DNA of 64,000 nucleotides from Sorex araneus (GCF_027595985.1 NC_073302.1:12383811-12447810), one strand, 5' to 3'; shown: positions 34,600-46,790, counted from the stretch's first letter. Translations and numbers: made by a program. Notes: generated by a model from the sequence alone, not told the origin.

Positions 34600-35060
34600 G
34601 GCTGTTGGTTGGAAAGAATTATGAAAAAGGAAAGGGAGCCTAGGAGGTTGACTCCATGGCTTGGAGGCTGGTGTCTCATTCTGGGCAACTCAGAGAAGGG
34701 AACACCAAGTAAAATGTGGTTGGAGGTCATTCGGGGGAGGGGTGACGCTTGCCGAATGTAGACTAGAGACTGAAGGCAATGCCCGCTCAACACCTTTATT
34801 GCAAATCACAACACCTAATCAGAGAGAGAGAACGAAAGGGAATACCCTGCCATTGTAGCAGTTTGAGGTGGGGGGAGATGGGATTGGGGACGGTGGGAGG
34901 GACGCTGGGTTTACTGGTGATGGAGAATGGGCACTGGTGAAGGGATGGGTTCTCGAACTTTGTATGGGGGAAACATGAGCACAAAAATGTATAAATCTGT
35001 AACTGTACCCTCACGGTGATTCACTAATTAAAAATTAAAAAAAAATAAAATAAAATAAAG
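34600..35060 (+). mobile_element. L1 3' end
   Basis: Sense L1 tail only 140 bases from exon 19's acceptor side: ACTCAACACCTTTATTGC-like motif, GGGCACTGGTGAAGGGATGG and CTCACGGTGATTCACTAATT, then an A-rich end. A second decayed tail follows to about 35220. Confidence 0.8.
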
Positions 35061-35224
35061 GAAGGGAGCTTACCACTGTGGGAGAGGGTCGGGGAAATAG
35101 AAGGGAGTGGCACTAGGATGATGGTGAAGAAGTAGAGGGCTTGGCACTGGAATGTTCTATGCAGGAATTCCTACCATGAACAGTATTGTAAACCACAGTG
35201 CCTAAAATAACATTTTAAAAAAGA

Positions 35225-36570
35225 AGAGAGCAGAGCCTCTAACAGATTCAGAATAATTGTCTATACATCTTTGAGATTTAGGCATAAAGTATAATATTTG
35301 TGTAGATGAAGATCTGGTTACGTGCTGATAGACTGAATGTTTATACTTTACCCAATTTGGTGCCAAAAGCCGAACCCCCAAGGTGATTGTAGTTGGAGGT
35401 AAGATCTTAAAAGATAATTGAGTAATGAGGGTTTAGCTTGTAGCAGTAGAATGAATGTACTTATGAAAAAAGGACATCAAACATTTGCTCATCTCTTCTG
35501 CCATAAAAGATTATAGTGAAAGGTTGTGAGCCAGAAAGGTGGTTCTCACCACATACTAGTTTGCTAGTGTTTTTATCTTGGACTTCCATCTTTCAGAACT
35601 GTGATAAACTATCACAAAACACTGTCCTTCTATACTATTGCATGTAGCAGTTCTGTTTGACAGTCCAAGACATAGTAAATTACAACTTAAATTTCTATGA
35701 TTTGTTTTGATTGTCATGCTCTCACAGTTTGGAAGAACTGTGATGTGAATCATCAAATAAAAATAAATTACATTCACTGAACTTCAAAAAGCAAAGGGAA
35801 ATATGCAAACAAGGCTAAGACAAAAGGAATTTCAGATCACCAAAGTTCAATCATATTTCCTAAATTTTTAATATTTACAAATCACAGTTCTAAGATTTGT
35901 AGTCAGTGTAGGAATAAATCACAAAGAATTTGCCTTCATGGAATTTATTCTAAAACAGGAGACAAATGGGAAATATTTTTCACAAGGGGATAATAAATAC
36001 TTCAATAAAGCATATACAACTTCAGCGTAAGTGCAGAAAAGTGAGTAATAAACTATTGAGAGCCTATTTTTCAGACAACTCAATCTCTACATGGATTACA
36101 AAAGGAATCTAACATGAAATGGGATTTAAAGACCATTTCTAGTAAAATATATGTAGGAGATTTTTTTTAAAAAGTTATTTCTGGAGCATATGTGCACAGT
36201 AGGGAAGAGAGGTAGAGATTGTGGAGGAAGAGCTAGAGATACAAGAACTCTTGGAGAGAACATCATACAAATATAACTTTTGCTGAACAGGTCATGGAGA
36301 TGGAGAAGTGCTTAGGATGAGGAAAGAACATGACTTGGGGTTTTGTATTTTAATATAATCCCCTGGGCAGCTGTTTGGAAACTTAACTGGAAAAGAAAAA
36401 AGGATAGCACTAGAGTCAGGGAGAGAAAAACATCTGTTGTGACTTGCAGCAAACTAAACAAAATAACTAAACAAAATATGAATCACTTTCCAAATCTTTA
36501 GATTCACAACTTTATAGTGTGTGTTTCTTATGACAATATTTTCTCCTCTTATTTGTTATATGGAGAACTA
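35225..36570. other. C5 intron 18, nothing recognised
   Basis: About 1.3 kb of AT-rich sequence between the L1 tails and the composite element. Confidence 0.5.
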
Positions 36571-36595
36571 GTGTGATAAAGAAATACCAAAAGGG

Positions 36596-37890
36596 GCCCC
36601 TTTGGATCCGGCTGCGGAGCGAGCATGATGGAAGAGCCCAAGGGAGCGCCCTTGGACTCCAGGCAGCCCACTGAACTAATTCCGGCATGGGACCAGAGAC
36701 CCCACGGTGCGCTGAAACAGTGGGACCCGGGCATCCCCCAATTCTCTTAACCTGTCTCTCTCTCTCAACTCCTCCCTCCGGAGCACAGCGTAGGACTTCT
36801 CCATCTTATGAGCACCATAAAAGGGTAAAAGTTTGTAGTGATGTTATTTCTGGTTGTACTTTCCCTGGACTTTATACAGAAACCCAAAACCGCGCGGCCG
36901 CAGCAGCGGCCGCGCAACCTAATGTCATCTTAGCATCAGCAATATGTAATGGTTCGCTTTTAATGGGTCGGACTTTTGTGGGAGATCCTAACAAGAATAG
37001 TAAGTCTGTTGCTGAAATATTGAAGGCAATCAAAATGGTAGCCATCTCTCTAGACTAAACTAAGCTATATCCCCACGCCAGCTGAGAAGAAATTTTCTTC
37101 TTTCTCGGGAAGAAACGCGGCGTGTCGTCAAAGCAAACAGACCTGGTGGCGTGGGAATGGGATATAAGGGGAAAAATTATGTACATGGAACAGTGGGACG
37201 CTGGTGGAATCTCGAGCCGGAGCCGATACCAGCGCAAGACCTTCGGTTCCAGAAACTGCTTCCAGACACTCTACTAGTCTATCAACTAAGCCAGAGCCCC
37301 ACGTCTGCTGATGACGGGAAATAACCATCCTTTTTTTTTTTCCCTTGTCAGGCAGCGTGGCGATTACCAAACAGGCGTGAACTCGGTGGCGCGGGGCAAG
37401 GGGGAAAAAGAAAAGTTATGTAACAAACAGCGGGACTTAATATCTCTATATTCTTAGCAGTGGAGAACTATCAAATGCCTCCTTGGCAATAGGACTGCTT
37501 TTCTTTTTTGGGGGAAACCCCAACAACGGTAGTGAGTTGTGTGTTGAAACATGGAATGTAATCAAGATAAGGCGTAAACGAAGTGAAACTTATCAAGTAC
37601 AAGGGTGGGGACTGGGGAGGTGGGAGGGGGCGGCAGGTATACTGGGGGGGTTGGTGATGGAGGATGGGCACTGGTGAAGGGAAGGGTGTTTGAGAATTGT
37701 ATAACCGACATAATCCTGAGAACTATGTAACCCTCCACATGGTGATTCAATAAAATTAAAAAAAAAATAAAATGGGGACATGATGGATGGACTGGTGTTG
37801 GAATATTGTATGCCTGAAACTCAATCATGAATAATATTGTAACTCATGGTAATTAATAATAGTAATAATAAAAAATAAAAAAATAAAAAA
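36596..37890 (+). mobile_element. Well-preserved composite L1-tailed retroelement with 3' addition
   Basis: GC-rich and CpG-rich unit between perfect 18-base duplications AAAGAAATACCAAAAGGG (36578-36595 and 37891-37908). Most of it is unlike L1, SINE or LTR seen elsewhere here. It contains a GCGCGGCCGC hairpin and ends in a first L1-like tail (GGGCACTGGTGAAGGGAAGG, A-rich at about 37765). A second tail to 37890 is a probable 3' transduction. A 123-codon open frame (36687-37058) has no known motif. Confidence 0.8.
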
Positions 37891-38242
37891 AAAGAAATAC
37901 CAAAAGGGAAAGTGATCGTTTTTAGACATATTTCTATAAAACAATTCCTACAAAGAATAAAATCACTATATATTACTATATAGAAATGAGAAACCAAGAT
38001 TCACCACAATTTGCAAGCTAGATAAATAACTTCAAGGTAAGTGAAATGGCATTTTATGCTGATAATTAGTTTTCCAATATATCCTGTTACTAACACAGCA
38101 AAACACCCACCCACCAACACATAAAGCTAGATCAATGTAAATAATATCCTTAATTAGATATTATTTAGTAACAGAACAATTAGAATTAATTGTAATTTTT
38201 TTTATATTTTCTAAATAAAAGATAGTTAAAGTTTTAGAATAC

Positions 38243-38312
38243 CTTTGGAAAACATGATGCACATTCCATAACAAGTTTTCTGATATAAATTCTTTGCGTA
38301 CCTTCTTTGTTT
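38243..38312 (-). CDS. C5: C5 exon 18 (alpha' N-terminal region)
   Basis: 70 bases, acceptor TTCTAATTCAG, donor AG|GTATTC. It encodes TKKVRKEFISENLLWNVHHV followed by FQ and part of an arginine. The L-W-x-V-H-x-V core matches human LWEVHLV just after C5a. It starts in phase 1 and ends in phase 2, matching exons 17 and 19. Confidence 0.87.
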
Positions 38313-38409
38313 CTGAATTAGAAATATAAAGTACAGTCAAATTATTTTAATATATAACAGGATTATGTTAAACACAAATAAATATATTTTAGAGCTATAT
38401 TAAAGCATG

Positions 38410-38654
38410 GGGCTGGAGCAATAGCACAACGGTAGGGCATTCGCCTTTCACACGGCCGACCCGTGTTTGATTCCTCCGCCCTTCTCAGAGTGCCGGGCAA
38501 GCTACTGAGAGTATCGCAGCCCACACGGCAGAGCCTGGCAATCTGCCTGTGCATGTTGGATATGCCAAAAGCAGTAACAATAAGCCTCACAATGAGAGAC
38601 ATTACTGATGCTCGCTTGAACAAATTGATGAGCAATGGGATGACAGTGACAGTG
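38410..38654 (+). mobile_element. SINE, long type
   Basis: Sense, 100 bases from exon 18, flanked by ATTAAAGCATG at 38399-38409 and 38655-38665. Confidence 0.9.
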
Positions 38655-38708
38655 ATTAAAGCATGATGGTTTAATTTTAATAAAATATTTAATATATTTG
38701 AATATACA

Positions 38709-38880
38709 GGGATGGAGAGATAATACAATGGGTAAGATGGTTGCTTTGCATGCAACCCATCCTGGTTTGATCCCCTGCATCCCATAAGTCCTGTTAGCAC
38801 CACCAGGAGTGATTACTGAGTGATTGCAGAGCCAGGAGTAACCCCTGAGTATCTCTGGGTGTGGCCCCCTCAAAATATTA
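38709..38880 (+). mobile_element. SOR-type SINE, diverged
   Basis: Sense: GGGATGGAGAGATAATACAA, CCTGGTTTGATCCCCTGCAT, GAGCCAGGAGTAACCCCTGA. Confidence 0.75.
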
Positions 38881-39057
38881 AACACATAATGCTTCTACAA
38901 TATTAACAGGGAAAATCGTGATTTAAGGTGCCTAAAATACAATCAGCATAATATGCATTATGCTAATATCTCATAGGTATCAAACAAAATATAAACATGG
39001 ATTCAGATGTCAATGTAAATTTCATATACTCAAAGAAATGTTTTGGATGAATATAAC

Positions 39058-39094
39058 ACTACACTTGATCTTAGCCAAAAGGCCGAGAAGCGAT
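39058..39094 (-). ncRNA. U2 snRNA 5' fragment (retropseudogene)
   Basis: Exactly the first 37 nucleotides of U2 snRNA (starting ATCGCTTCTCGGCCTTTTGG), antisense, with no mismatch that I can see. It is flanked by TGGATGAATATAAC at 39044-39057 and 39095-39108. It is too short to be a U2 gene and lacks the rest of the RNA. The structure is a truncated reverse-transcription insertion. Confidence 0.93.
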
Positions 39095-39432
39095 TGGATG
39101 AATATAACAATTATAAGCAATGGCAACATATTGAAAAGGAAGTAAATACGACATCAAGCATTTTAATCTTATTTTTCACGTTGCTTAACTCAGAATTACT
39201 ACTATAATAAAAATTGGTGTAAAATTTTAACTGAATAGTAAAGAGTAATGATGTACAGAAGCAAGTCAACAAAATACAAGGAAGGATATTAAGAATACAG
39301 AAGTATCATTACATGGATAACAATACCCAATCAAAGTAAGTTTTTGAATAATGACTCCAAAAATAAGTGTTCATATGACATTGTTCAAATAAATGTTCAT
39401 ATGACAATGAATCATTGAAATCAAGAACTGTT

Positions 39433-39616
39433 GCTTTTTTTGTTTTTTGTTTTTTTGGGTCACATCTGGCGATGCACAGCAGGGGTTACTCCTGGCTCTG
39501 CATTTAGGAATTACTCCTGGTGGTGCTCGGGGGACCATATGGGATGCTGAGAATTGAACCCGGGTCGGTCACATGCAAGGCAACCGCCTTACCTGCTGTG
39601 CTATCGCTCCAGCCCA
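39433..39616 (-). mobile_element. SOR-type SINE, full length
   Basis: Antisense with T-rich start, GGTCACATCTGGCGATGCAC, to GCTATCGCTCCAGCCC. Duplication CAAGAACTGTT at 39422-39432 and 39617-39627. Confidence 0.9.
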
Positions 39617-39829
39617 CAAGAACTGTTTTTCAATGACACATAAAATAAGCACACTCTTAGAAGTATCATGAAGAAAAACAACAAAAACAAAAAAAAAAAA
39701 AGGCAAAGGAAAGCTTACTAAAGAGACTCAGAAATTAAAGGAAATACAATAAAACAGATAGTGTAAAAATGCAAATAATCCCAAGAGACTATCATAAACA
39801 AGTTTACCTCACTAAGTTATAGAACCCAG

Positions 39830-41440
39830 TAGAGTCGGATGAATTCTTAGAATCATAGCAAAGGACATGTATGACAGACCCACATCTACTCTCGTATTCA
39901 GTGATAAAAAAGAAAAACTTTTTTTCCCCCTCTCCAATCAGGCATAAGACAAGGACATCCACTGTTAGCAATCCCTTACTACAGAACTTAGGCAAAAGAG
40001 AGGAATAAAGGCATCCAAATTGAATTAAATACGTTATTTATAGTTGGCACAATAACACACATAGAAACCCTAAATAAGACTTCCTCAAAAAACTAGTAGA
40101 AATAAATAAATACAGGTCATTGGTAGTATACAGAATCAACATACAAAAATATGTTACACTTCTATGTGCAAAAGATGAACTAGAAAAGTGAAATCAAGAA
40201 AACAGTTCTATTTCAGATTGCATCAACTAAACTTAAGGGACTCAAGGAAATATCCAAGTGGCCAAATCCACGTATTTTGTGTGTGTAGGACCCCAGTTTG
40301 ATCCTGGTACTACATGGTCATCTATGCACCACCTAGTATAGCCCCAAGTGATCCTCAAACATCACCAGGTTGATCTCGGTGGTCCCAAATCCCACAGATC
40401 CTGAACAGCACTGCATCTTTGGGCTCTAGCATCAAACCTTCCAGGACAGTTAGCCAAGTGTCACAGGGAGTAGCCCACAGGCCTCTGGACACCGCTTGGT
40501 ACAGTGTTCAGGTACAATATTGTACACGTTTGTACAGTCTTCACTGAACCACCCCCCACAAAAGGATCTAGGGATAATCTAAATGAAGTGGAAAAAATAA
40601 TTCTAGATAGAAAAATCACTCTTATACAGAATAGAAGATAAGGTAATGGAAAGAGATTCTGTGCTTTGGTGCTGAAAGTAGTAACATCGATAAAAATGAT
40701 AATCCTTACCCTCTAAAATTATATGGATTGAATGCAATCCCCACTAGCACAACGGGTAGGGCGTTTGTCTTGCACGTGGCTGACCTGGGTTTGATTCCTC
40801 CGTCCGTCTCAGAGAGCTTGACAAGCTACCGAGAGTATCCCGCCCACACGGCAGAGCCTGGCAAGCTACCCATGGCATATTCGATATGCCAAAAGTTGTA
40901 ACAACAAGTCTCACAATGGAGATGGTACTGGTGCCCGCTCAAGCAAATCGATGAACAATGGGATGACAGTGCTATAGTACAAGAGTGCTACATAATGCAA
41001 TCCCCATCAAAATTCCGATGACATTCCTCAGGGAAATATAACAAACATTCCTCAAATTGGTATGAAACCACAAATGATGCCAAACAGACAAAGCAATTGA
41101 GGCATTATGTTTCCCAGCTTTAAATTATACTATAGTAGTAACCTAAAGCGGTGTGATATTGTAGTAAAAATAGATACACATAACAATGGAATAGAATTGA
41201 GAATCTAGAAATAAATCACTGCACACATAAACTGTTAATTTATGCCACGGGAACAAAGAAAATGAAATTAAAAAAATTTAATTGAACAAATAGCAGGTGA
41301 GACCATCGATGGTGGAGCAGCTCCAGTGAACCATTGTGTAAGGGAATTAGCACTTAGATAATGGACATAATATGGCAACGTTATACTCCTAAAACACAAA
41401 CGTTATGGCTAATTTTCTAAATAAAATGCATATATGTAAA
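39830..41440 (+). mobile_element. L1 ORF2 remnant, interrupted by SINEs
   Basis: Sense, decayed L1 sequence (CAGGCATAAGACAAGGACAT, ACTGTTAGCAATCC, AATTCCGATGACATTCC). It is broken by an old SINE at about 40260-40440 and a younger one at 40745. No useful reading frame remains. Confidence 0.6.
40745..40993 (+). mobile_element. SINE, long type
   Basis: Sense, inserted in L1 sequence, with AATGCAATCCCCA duplicated on both sides (about 40732-40744 and 40996-41008). Confidence 0.88.
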
Positions 41441-41747
41441 CATATACCTATACATTCTAACGTCTTGTCTCTGTAAATGAGGTCTGTTTGGGAATGGTCT
41501 TAACAGGAAATGATGAGGTATTGAGAAATACACTAGGATGACCTAAATAATAAAATTGTCTTATAACTTTAAGGTATCAAATATTCTTCTAAGAAAAAAC
41601 ACAAGACACAGATTTACAGGACATTACAGCCATGTAAAAACAGAAGCAGGGACTGTCATGATGCATCCACAACCAATGAGAGTTAGGAGGCAAAGGTAAG
41701 GAAATAATTAAACTTAGAGCCTAAATTAAGGAAATCAAGACTAAAAA

Positions 41748-41846
41748 ACACTGTCATTGTCACTGTCATCCTGTTGTTCATCGATTGTTCGAGCGGGTAG
41801 AAGTAAAGTCTTCATTTATCCCTGTCATGTGCTAGTGTAGCCCATG
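41748..41846 (-). mobile_element. Short SINE variant
   Basis: Antisense copy of the variant with reversed head TGTGCTAGTGTAGCCCATGG. Confidence 0.65.
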
Positions 41847-41849
41847 GTG

Positions 41850-43530
41850 TCTATCAATAAAAAAATATGATTCTTTGAAAGAATAAGGAAGTTTGACAAA
41901 CTATGAGCAAGACTCACAAAGAAAAAGAGAGCAAACCTATCAAACCGAATCAAAATGTAAAGGAACATGGCACAACAGAGACCACATAAATTCAAAAGAT
42001 CATCAGGGATTACTGTGAAAATCTTTAGCCATGAAACTGCTGAACCTAGAAGAAATGGATGCATTTCCGCATTTGTTCCTAGTCGAAAGACTGAGAAATG
42101 ATAGAAATGGATGTGTTTCTGGATTCCTAAAACTCCAGGACTGAATCAAGAGAAAAAGAGCTCTTGACCAGGTCAATGACTATCATGGAGATCAAAATGC
42201 TAACCAAAAAGCTCCCCAAGACAAAAGCCCAGACCCAAATGGATTTTACTAATTAGTTCTTTCAAACCTTTAGAGAAGACCTACCCCAAGCCTTTCTAGG
42301 CTCTTTCAGAAGTTGAAGAACATGAATTCTCTCAGATAGTTACTATGAGGCAAATATTACCATTTTCAAAAGCAGAGACATGACAAAAAGGAAAACTATA
42401 TATATATACATATATATATACATATATATGATGGATAAAAAAATTCTCAAGAAATCATTAGCAAGCCATATCCAACAATGCATCAAAAAGCTCATACACT
42501 ATTACCAAGTAGGGTTCATCCTTCTGTTGCAAGGATGGCTTAATATACACAAATCAACCGATGTAATATGCCATTTTAACACAAGAAAAAGTAAAAATTA
42601 TATTATCATATAAATAGATGCAGAAATAGCATTTGACAAGATCCAATATCCATTCATGATTTTAAAAGATTCAGTGAAATGGGGGCTGAAGGAATTTTCC
42701 TCAACATAGATAAAGCCATTTACCACAACCACACAATAAACATCATGCTCGATGATGAAAAACTGAGTGTTTTTCTAAGATTTTTCTAAGATTAAGCTTG
42801 AAACAAGGTTGCCCACTCTCTCCATCAATATTTAGTATGGTATAGAGGGTCTTTGGCAGAGCAATTAGACCAAAAACAGATATTATGAGCATCCAGAGAG
42901 GAAAAGAGGAACAAAACAATAAAAACTTTCACTTTTTGTTGTTTGGTTTTTGACTTTTGGTGGGTGGGGGCACACTCAGCCCTGCAGTCTGGATTTCCTG
43001 GTGGAGACTGAAGAAACCTATGTAATCTGGGGTTCAATCAAACCCTGGTTGTCTGCAGGCAATGTAAACACCCTAATTATACTATCTCTGGCCCCTAAAT
43101 TCTAAGGTTTTCCAGATGACATGATACCTTACTTAAAAAATCCTAAAGTCTCCATAAATAAGTCTCCTAGCAATGATAGACTTGTACAGTAAAGTGGCAG
43201 GCTACTAGATCAATGCACAGAAATCCATCGATTTCCTATATGCTAACAATGTAACAGAAGAAGAAAAATTAAAAAAAACAAGCCGGTTCATAATTGTGCC
43301 TAAGAAAACCAAGTACCTGGGAATCAGCTTAACAAATAAGGTGAATGACTTATAAAATGAAAAATATGAAGCATACTGAGAGAAATAAAAGAGGATGTAA
43401 GGAAATGGAAACACATCCCCTATATATGGATTGGTAGGATTCAATATTGTCAAAAGACAATCTTGCCCAAAGCATTATAAAAATTCAGTAAGTCCCTATA
43501 AAAATATCCTGGCAATTTTTAAACTCATAG
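41850..43530 (+). mobile_element. L1 ORF2 remnant (reverse transcriptase region)
   Basis: Sense, decayed. Recognised by order-preserving similarity to the L1s at 53.7-54.4 kb and 63.1-64 kb: AAGACAAAAGCCCAGACCCA, GAAAACTGAGTG, GGTTGCCCACTCTCTCC. A (TA/CA) repeat at 42396-42431 and an antisense SINE at 42935-43095 interrupt it. Confidence 0.75.
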
Positions 43531-43534
43531 ATCA

Positions 43535-44430
43535 AAGAATAGCCCCTCCTCACCCTGAAATACCACACAGTCACATGCTGGCAATCCTGGGTACCATCTT
43601 TCAGTTTTGCGACCGTCAGACTCCACCCCTAAGCCAAAGATTGGCCTCAACTCATATCATCCTACCCTCTAAACCTAGGTGCTTGCTCTGTGGAACCGGG
43701 ACCTGCCCCTCCCCACGCTGAAACCCCACAGCCACACACCAGGAAGTCTGGGAATCCCAGCCTTCTGCCCTGCACTATTGGACCCCACCTCGGCGCCATC
43801 AGACCACAGCTCATGTCAGTCTCTCCTCTAAACCCAAAATCTCATGGGCTTTACTACATCTATTACATTACTACATATATTATATTTTACGTACATTACA
43901 TTACTATATATATCTCCTATATTGGAGGCAGGTAGAAAGTGGAATTCTTATTTCTCAGAGAATAGACAACCCTAAATCTCAGCTAACTCAATTGAGTAAC
44001 TAATTGACACTTTGGGGTAATTTTCAAATTACACTGCATGGTAAGGAAAGTAATCTGAACAGTAGATGTAATATTAGTAGGCATCTGCTACTAATAAATC
44101 AACAGATCAGTTTTCAAGTAACTGGGAATGTAAACAAACCTCCACCATTAGCACCCACAGAACTTGAAGATTGCCAGTCATGTGGGAAACCAAGCTGCAG
44201 TCCCAGATAGTGACAGTAAACCCAATAAGTCCCCAAACCCATTAAAACGCTTAAGCCTGGTTGTTGAGGACTTAAAAATCAACACTCACTGCAATAGAAA
44301 TCATGCAAACATTTGCCAGTGAAATTAAACAATCTCTAGATAAGAAATTCTACCAACTCAAAAAACTTTTTCAGAGGATGAGAGATTCCATATAAACGGA
44401 ATAAGTCACTGAAGTTGAAAGCCTGCCTCT
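43535..44430 (+). mobile_element. L1 5' UTR-like region with tandem repeat
   Basis: Two imperfect copies of a roughly 150-base GC-rich unit (about 43535-43680 and 43690-43840; shared CCCCTCCYCACSCTGAAAYM and CTCATRTCA). Sequence resembling the start of L1 ORF1 follows. Assignment is by position and style only. Confidence 0.4.
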
Positions 44431-44434
44431 AGGG

Positions 44435-44594
44435 CTGGAGGTGGGGGAGGTGAGGGCAGTTGGGATAGAGAAGGAACCATTATGACAATGGTGGTTGGGA
44501 GGGGTCACTCTGGATGGAAGATGTGTTTGAAAGTGGGTAAAGGAGCAAACATGGTGACCTCTCAGTATCTGTACTGCAACGCATGATTCCTAAA

Positions 44595-44668
<74 letters not shown>

Positions 44669-44950
44669 GACAGAGAGACAGAGAGAGACAGAGAGAGACA
44701 GAGACAGAGAGAGACAGAGAGACAGAGAGAGACAGAGAGACAGAGAGAGAGACAGAGAGAGAAGAAAGGTACCTGCCACAGAGGCAGAGTGGGGTGGGCA
44801 TAGGTGTCAGAGGTGTCAGGAGGAATACTGGGGATATTCATGGTGGGAAATTTACACTGGTGGAGGGACAGGGCTTGGAACATTGTATGACTGAAACCTG
44901 ATCACAAAAGTTTTGAAACTGCATTTCAGAGTGATTTAATTTAAGAAATT
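44435..44950 (+). mobile_element. L1 3' tail with expanded GA repeat
   Basis: Sense tail: CTCAGTATCTGTACTGCAAC, then a (GA)n/(GACA)n stretch at 44596-44762, then TACACTGGTGGAGGGACAGG and TTCAGAGTGATTTAATT. Confidence 0.75.
44596..44762. repeat. (GA)n / (GAGACA)n simple repeat
   Basis: 165 bases of pure purine/AC repeat. It gives long serine/leucine or arginine/glutamate open frames in several frames that are not genes. Confidence 0.97.
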
Positions 44951-44984
44951 GATATTTTTGTTTTTGGGTTTTTAAAAAAAATTT

Positions 44985-45527
44985 TACTTACTTTTTAACT
45001 GAATCACAGTGAAATACACAATTACAAAGTTGTCCATGTTTGGGTTTCAGTCATACCATGTTCCAGTACCTGTCCCTTCACCATCCCAGTAATCTCTGTC
45101 TCTCTCCTGTCCAGTGCCCTTGCACACCCCCCTGCCCCCCACCCCGCCTCTGCAGCAGGCACTTTTCTTTTTTTCTTTTTTCTTTTTTTTAATTAGTGAA
45201 TCACCTTAAGGGTATAGTTACAGATTTACACATTTTCATGCTTGTATTTCCCTCATACAATGTTCGAGAACCCATCCATCCACCAGTGTTCATTCTCCAC
45301 CACCAATGAACCCATTATCCCTCCCACCCCCCAATCCCATCCCCCTTCACCCCACCTCTGTGGCAGAGTATTCCCTTTTGTTCTCTTTCTCCTTTTGGGT
45401 GTTGTGGTTTGAATAGGGGTATTGAGTGGCCATTGTGTTCAGTCTCTAATCTACTTTCAGCACGCAAGAGATCTCCAACCACATTTTACTTGGTGTTCCC
45501 TTCTCTATCTGAGCTGCCTTTTCCCCA
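44985..45527 (-). mobile_element. Two adjacent antisense L1 3' ends
   Basis: First tail at about 44985-45165 (CTGAATCACAGTGAAATACA), second at 45180-45527 (AATTAGTGAATCACCTTAAG to GCTGCCTTTTCCCC). Confidence 0.75.
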
Positions 45528-45853
45528 GCAGATGATTTTGTTTTTTAAAAAAGAATGAACCAAGAAAATATGCCAAGGGAAAGAAACATTTCTTAGTGTC
45601 TGTTCCCATTTCTGGAATTTCTATTCTCTCTCTGTAAAGATCCAGAAAAGTCCAGAGCCCGCTGGAAGAAAAAGATAAGAAGAAAATGGTAATGTGCACA
45701 AGGCTTCTTATGAGGGTGATGAAAATATTCAGAAAAGAGATAGTGGCCGTGTTTATTCAATTCTGCAAATACACTAACTACTGTTAAACTGTACACTTTA
45801 AGGGAGTAAGTTTTAGGATATATGAATAATGTATTGAAAAGTTTGTTACTTAT

Positions 45854-45877
45854 TATATGTGCTGCCGAAGCGAGCAC
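45854..45877 (-). ncRNA. U6 snRNA 5' fragment (retropseudogene)
   Basis: Antisense copy of about the first 24 nucleotides of U6 snRNA (GTGCTCGCTTCGGCAGCACA and four more). It lies between perfect 17-base duplications GAAAAGTTTGTTACTTA at 45836-45852 and 45878-45894. Not a functional U6 gene. Confidence 0.9.
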
Positions 45878-46149
45878 GAAAAGTTTGTTACTTAAAAGCA
45901 CTTTTACAAAGAAGTATATTAAAATCATTAAAATTCTTTTTTTAAAAAAAATGCACAGTAGCAAGCCATAGTGGCAGAATCTCACAAGGAGAAAACCACA
46001 CACATGAACTTGAAGACAAAATACAGGGTAGATTGATAAGGAAGTTGAAAAAGAAAACAGAAACAGAAGAATGGAGGAAAATGTGAGGTATTTGAATGAG
46101 GAAAGGCAATACATATAATCTTCAAGTTATAGGAATATCAGAAGATAAA

Positions 46150-46790
46150 AAGAAAGGGAAAGGGGAAAAATGAACTGGTGGGAGAGATAACAGTGGAGAA
46201 CTTTCCCACTCTCTGGAGGGAGGCAGCTGCAGATTCGAGAGACCAGAAGAGTAGCAAACAAAATAGTCTCGAACAGGACAATGCCAAGACATATAATAAT
46301 CAAAATGTTAAAAAAAATAACAATCCAAAGAAAATGAGGAACTTCTTAAAGCAGCAAAAGGGAAGGTAATGTTTAAATACAAGGGAGAAAAACAGAAGAC
46401 TCACAAAGGAGCTCTCCTATGAAGTAGAACAGGTGAGAAAAGAGTGGAATAACATTCACATTGCTGAATGAAAGAACACTGACAAAAATCCTCAAAAAAT
46501 ATTAGTAAACTGAACCCAACAGCACATAAAAAAAATCACACACATGATCAAGTGGAATTCATCTCAGGTATACATGAATGGTTCAATATATGCCATCAAT
46601 AAACGTAATACAAAATAATATGATCATATCAGTCAATGCAGAGAAGGATTTTGATAAGATCCAACATCACTCACGTTAAAAAAAAACCCTCAATAAAATA
46701 GGGTAGAAGGAACCTTCCCAAGATAGTAAAAGCTACCTATAAAAAGCCCATCGTCAGCCTACTCCAAATGGAATCCTGGTGACCAAGAGC
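46150..46790 (+). mobile_element. L1 remnant
   Basis: Sense and decayed. Order-preserving similarity to L1 RT region: GATCAAGTGGAATTCATCTC, GCAGAGAAGGATTTTGATAA, ATAAAATAGGG. Confidence 0.65.

Noticed and set aside
36687..37058. 123-codon plus-strand open frame in the composite retroelement
   Set aside because: No recognisable domain. It runs across the GC-rich hairpin and the frame is not supported by a second copy in the window.
39058..39094. Functional U2 snRNA gene
   Set aside because: Only the first 37 nucleotides exist. No Sm site, no stem-loops III-IV and no snRNA promoter are present.
44480..44894. Long serine/leucine-rich and arginine/glutamate-rich open frames
   Set aside because: They are translations of the (GA)n repeat and appear in several frames and both strands.
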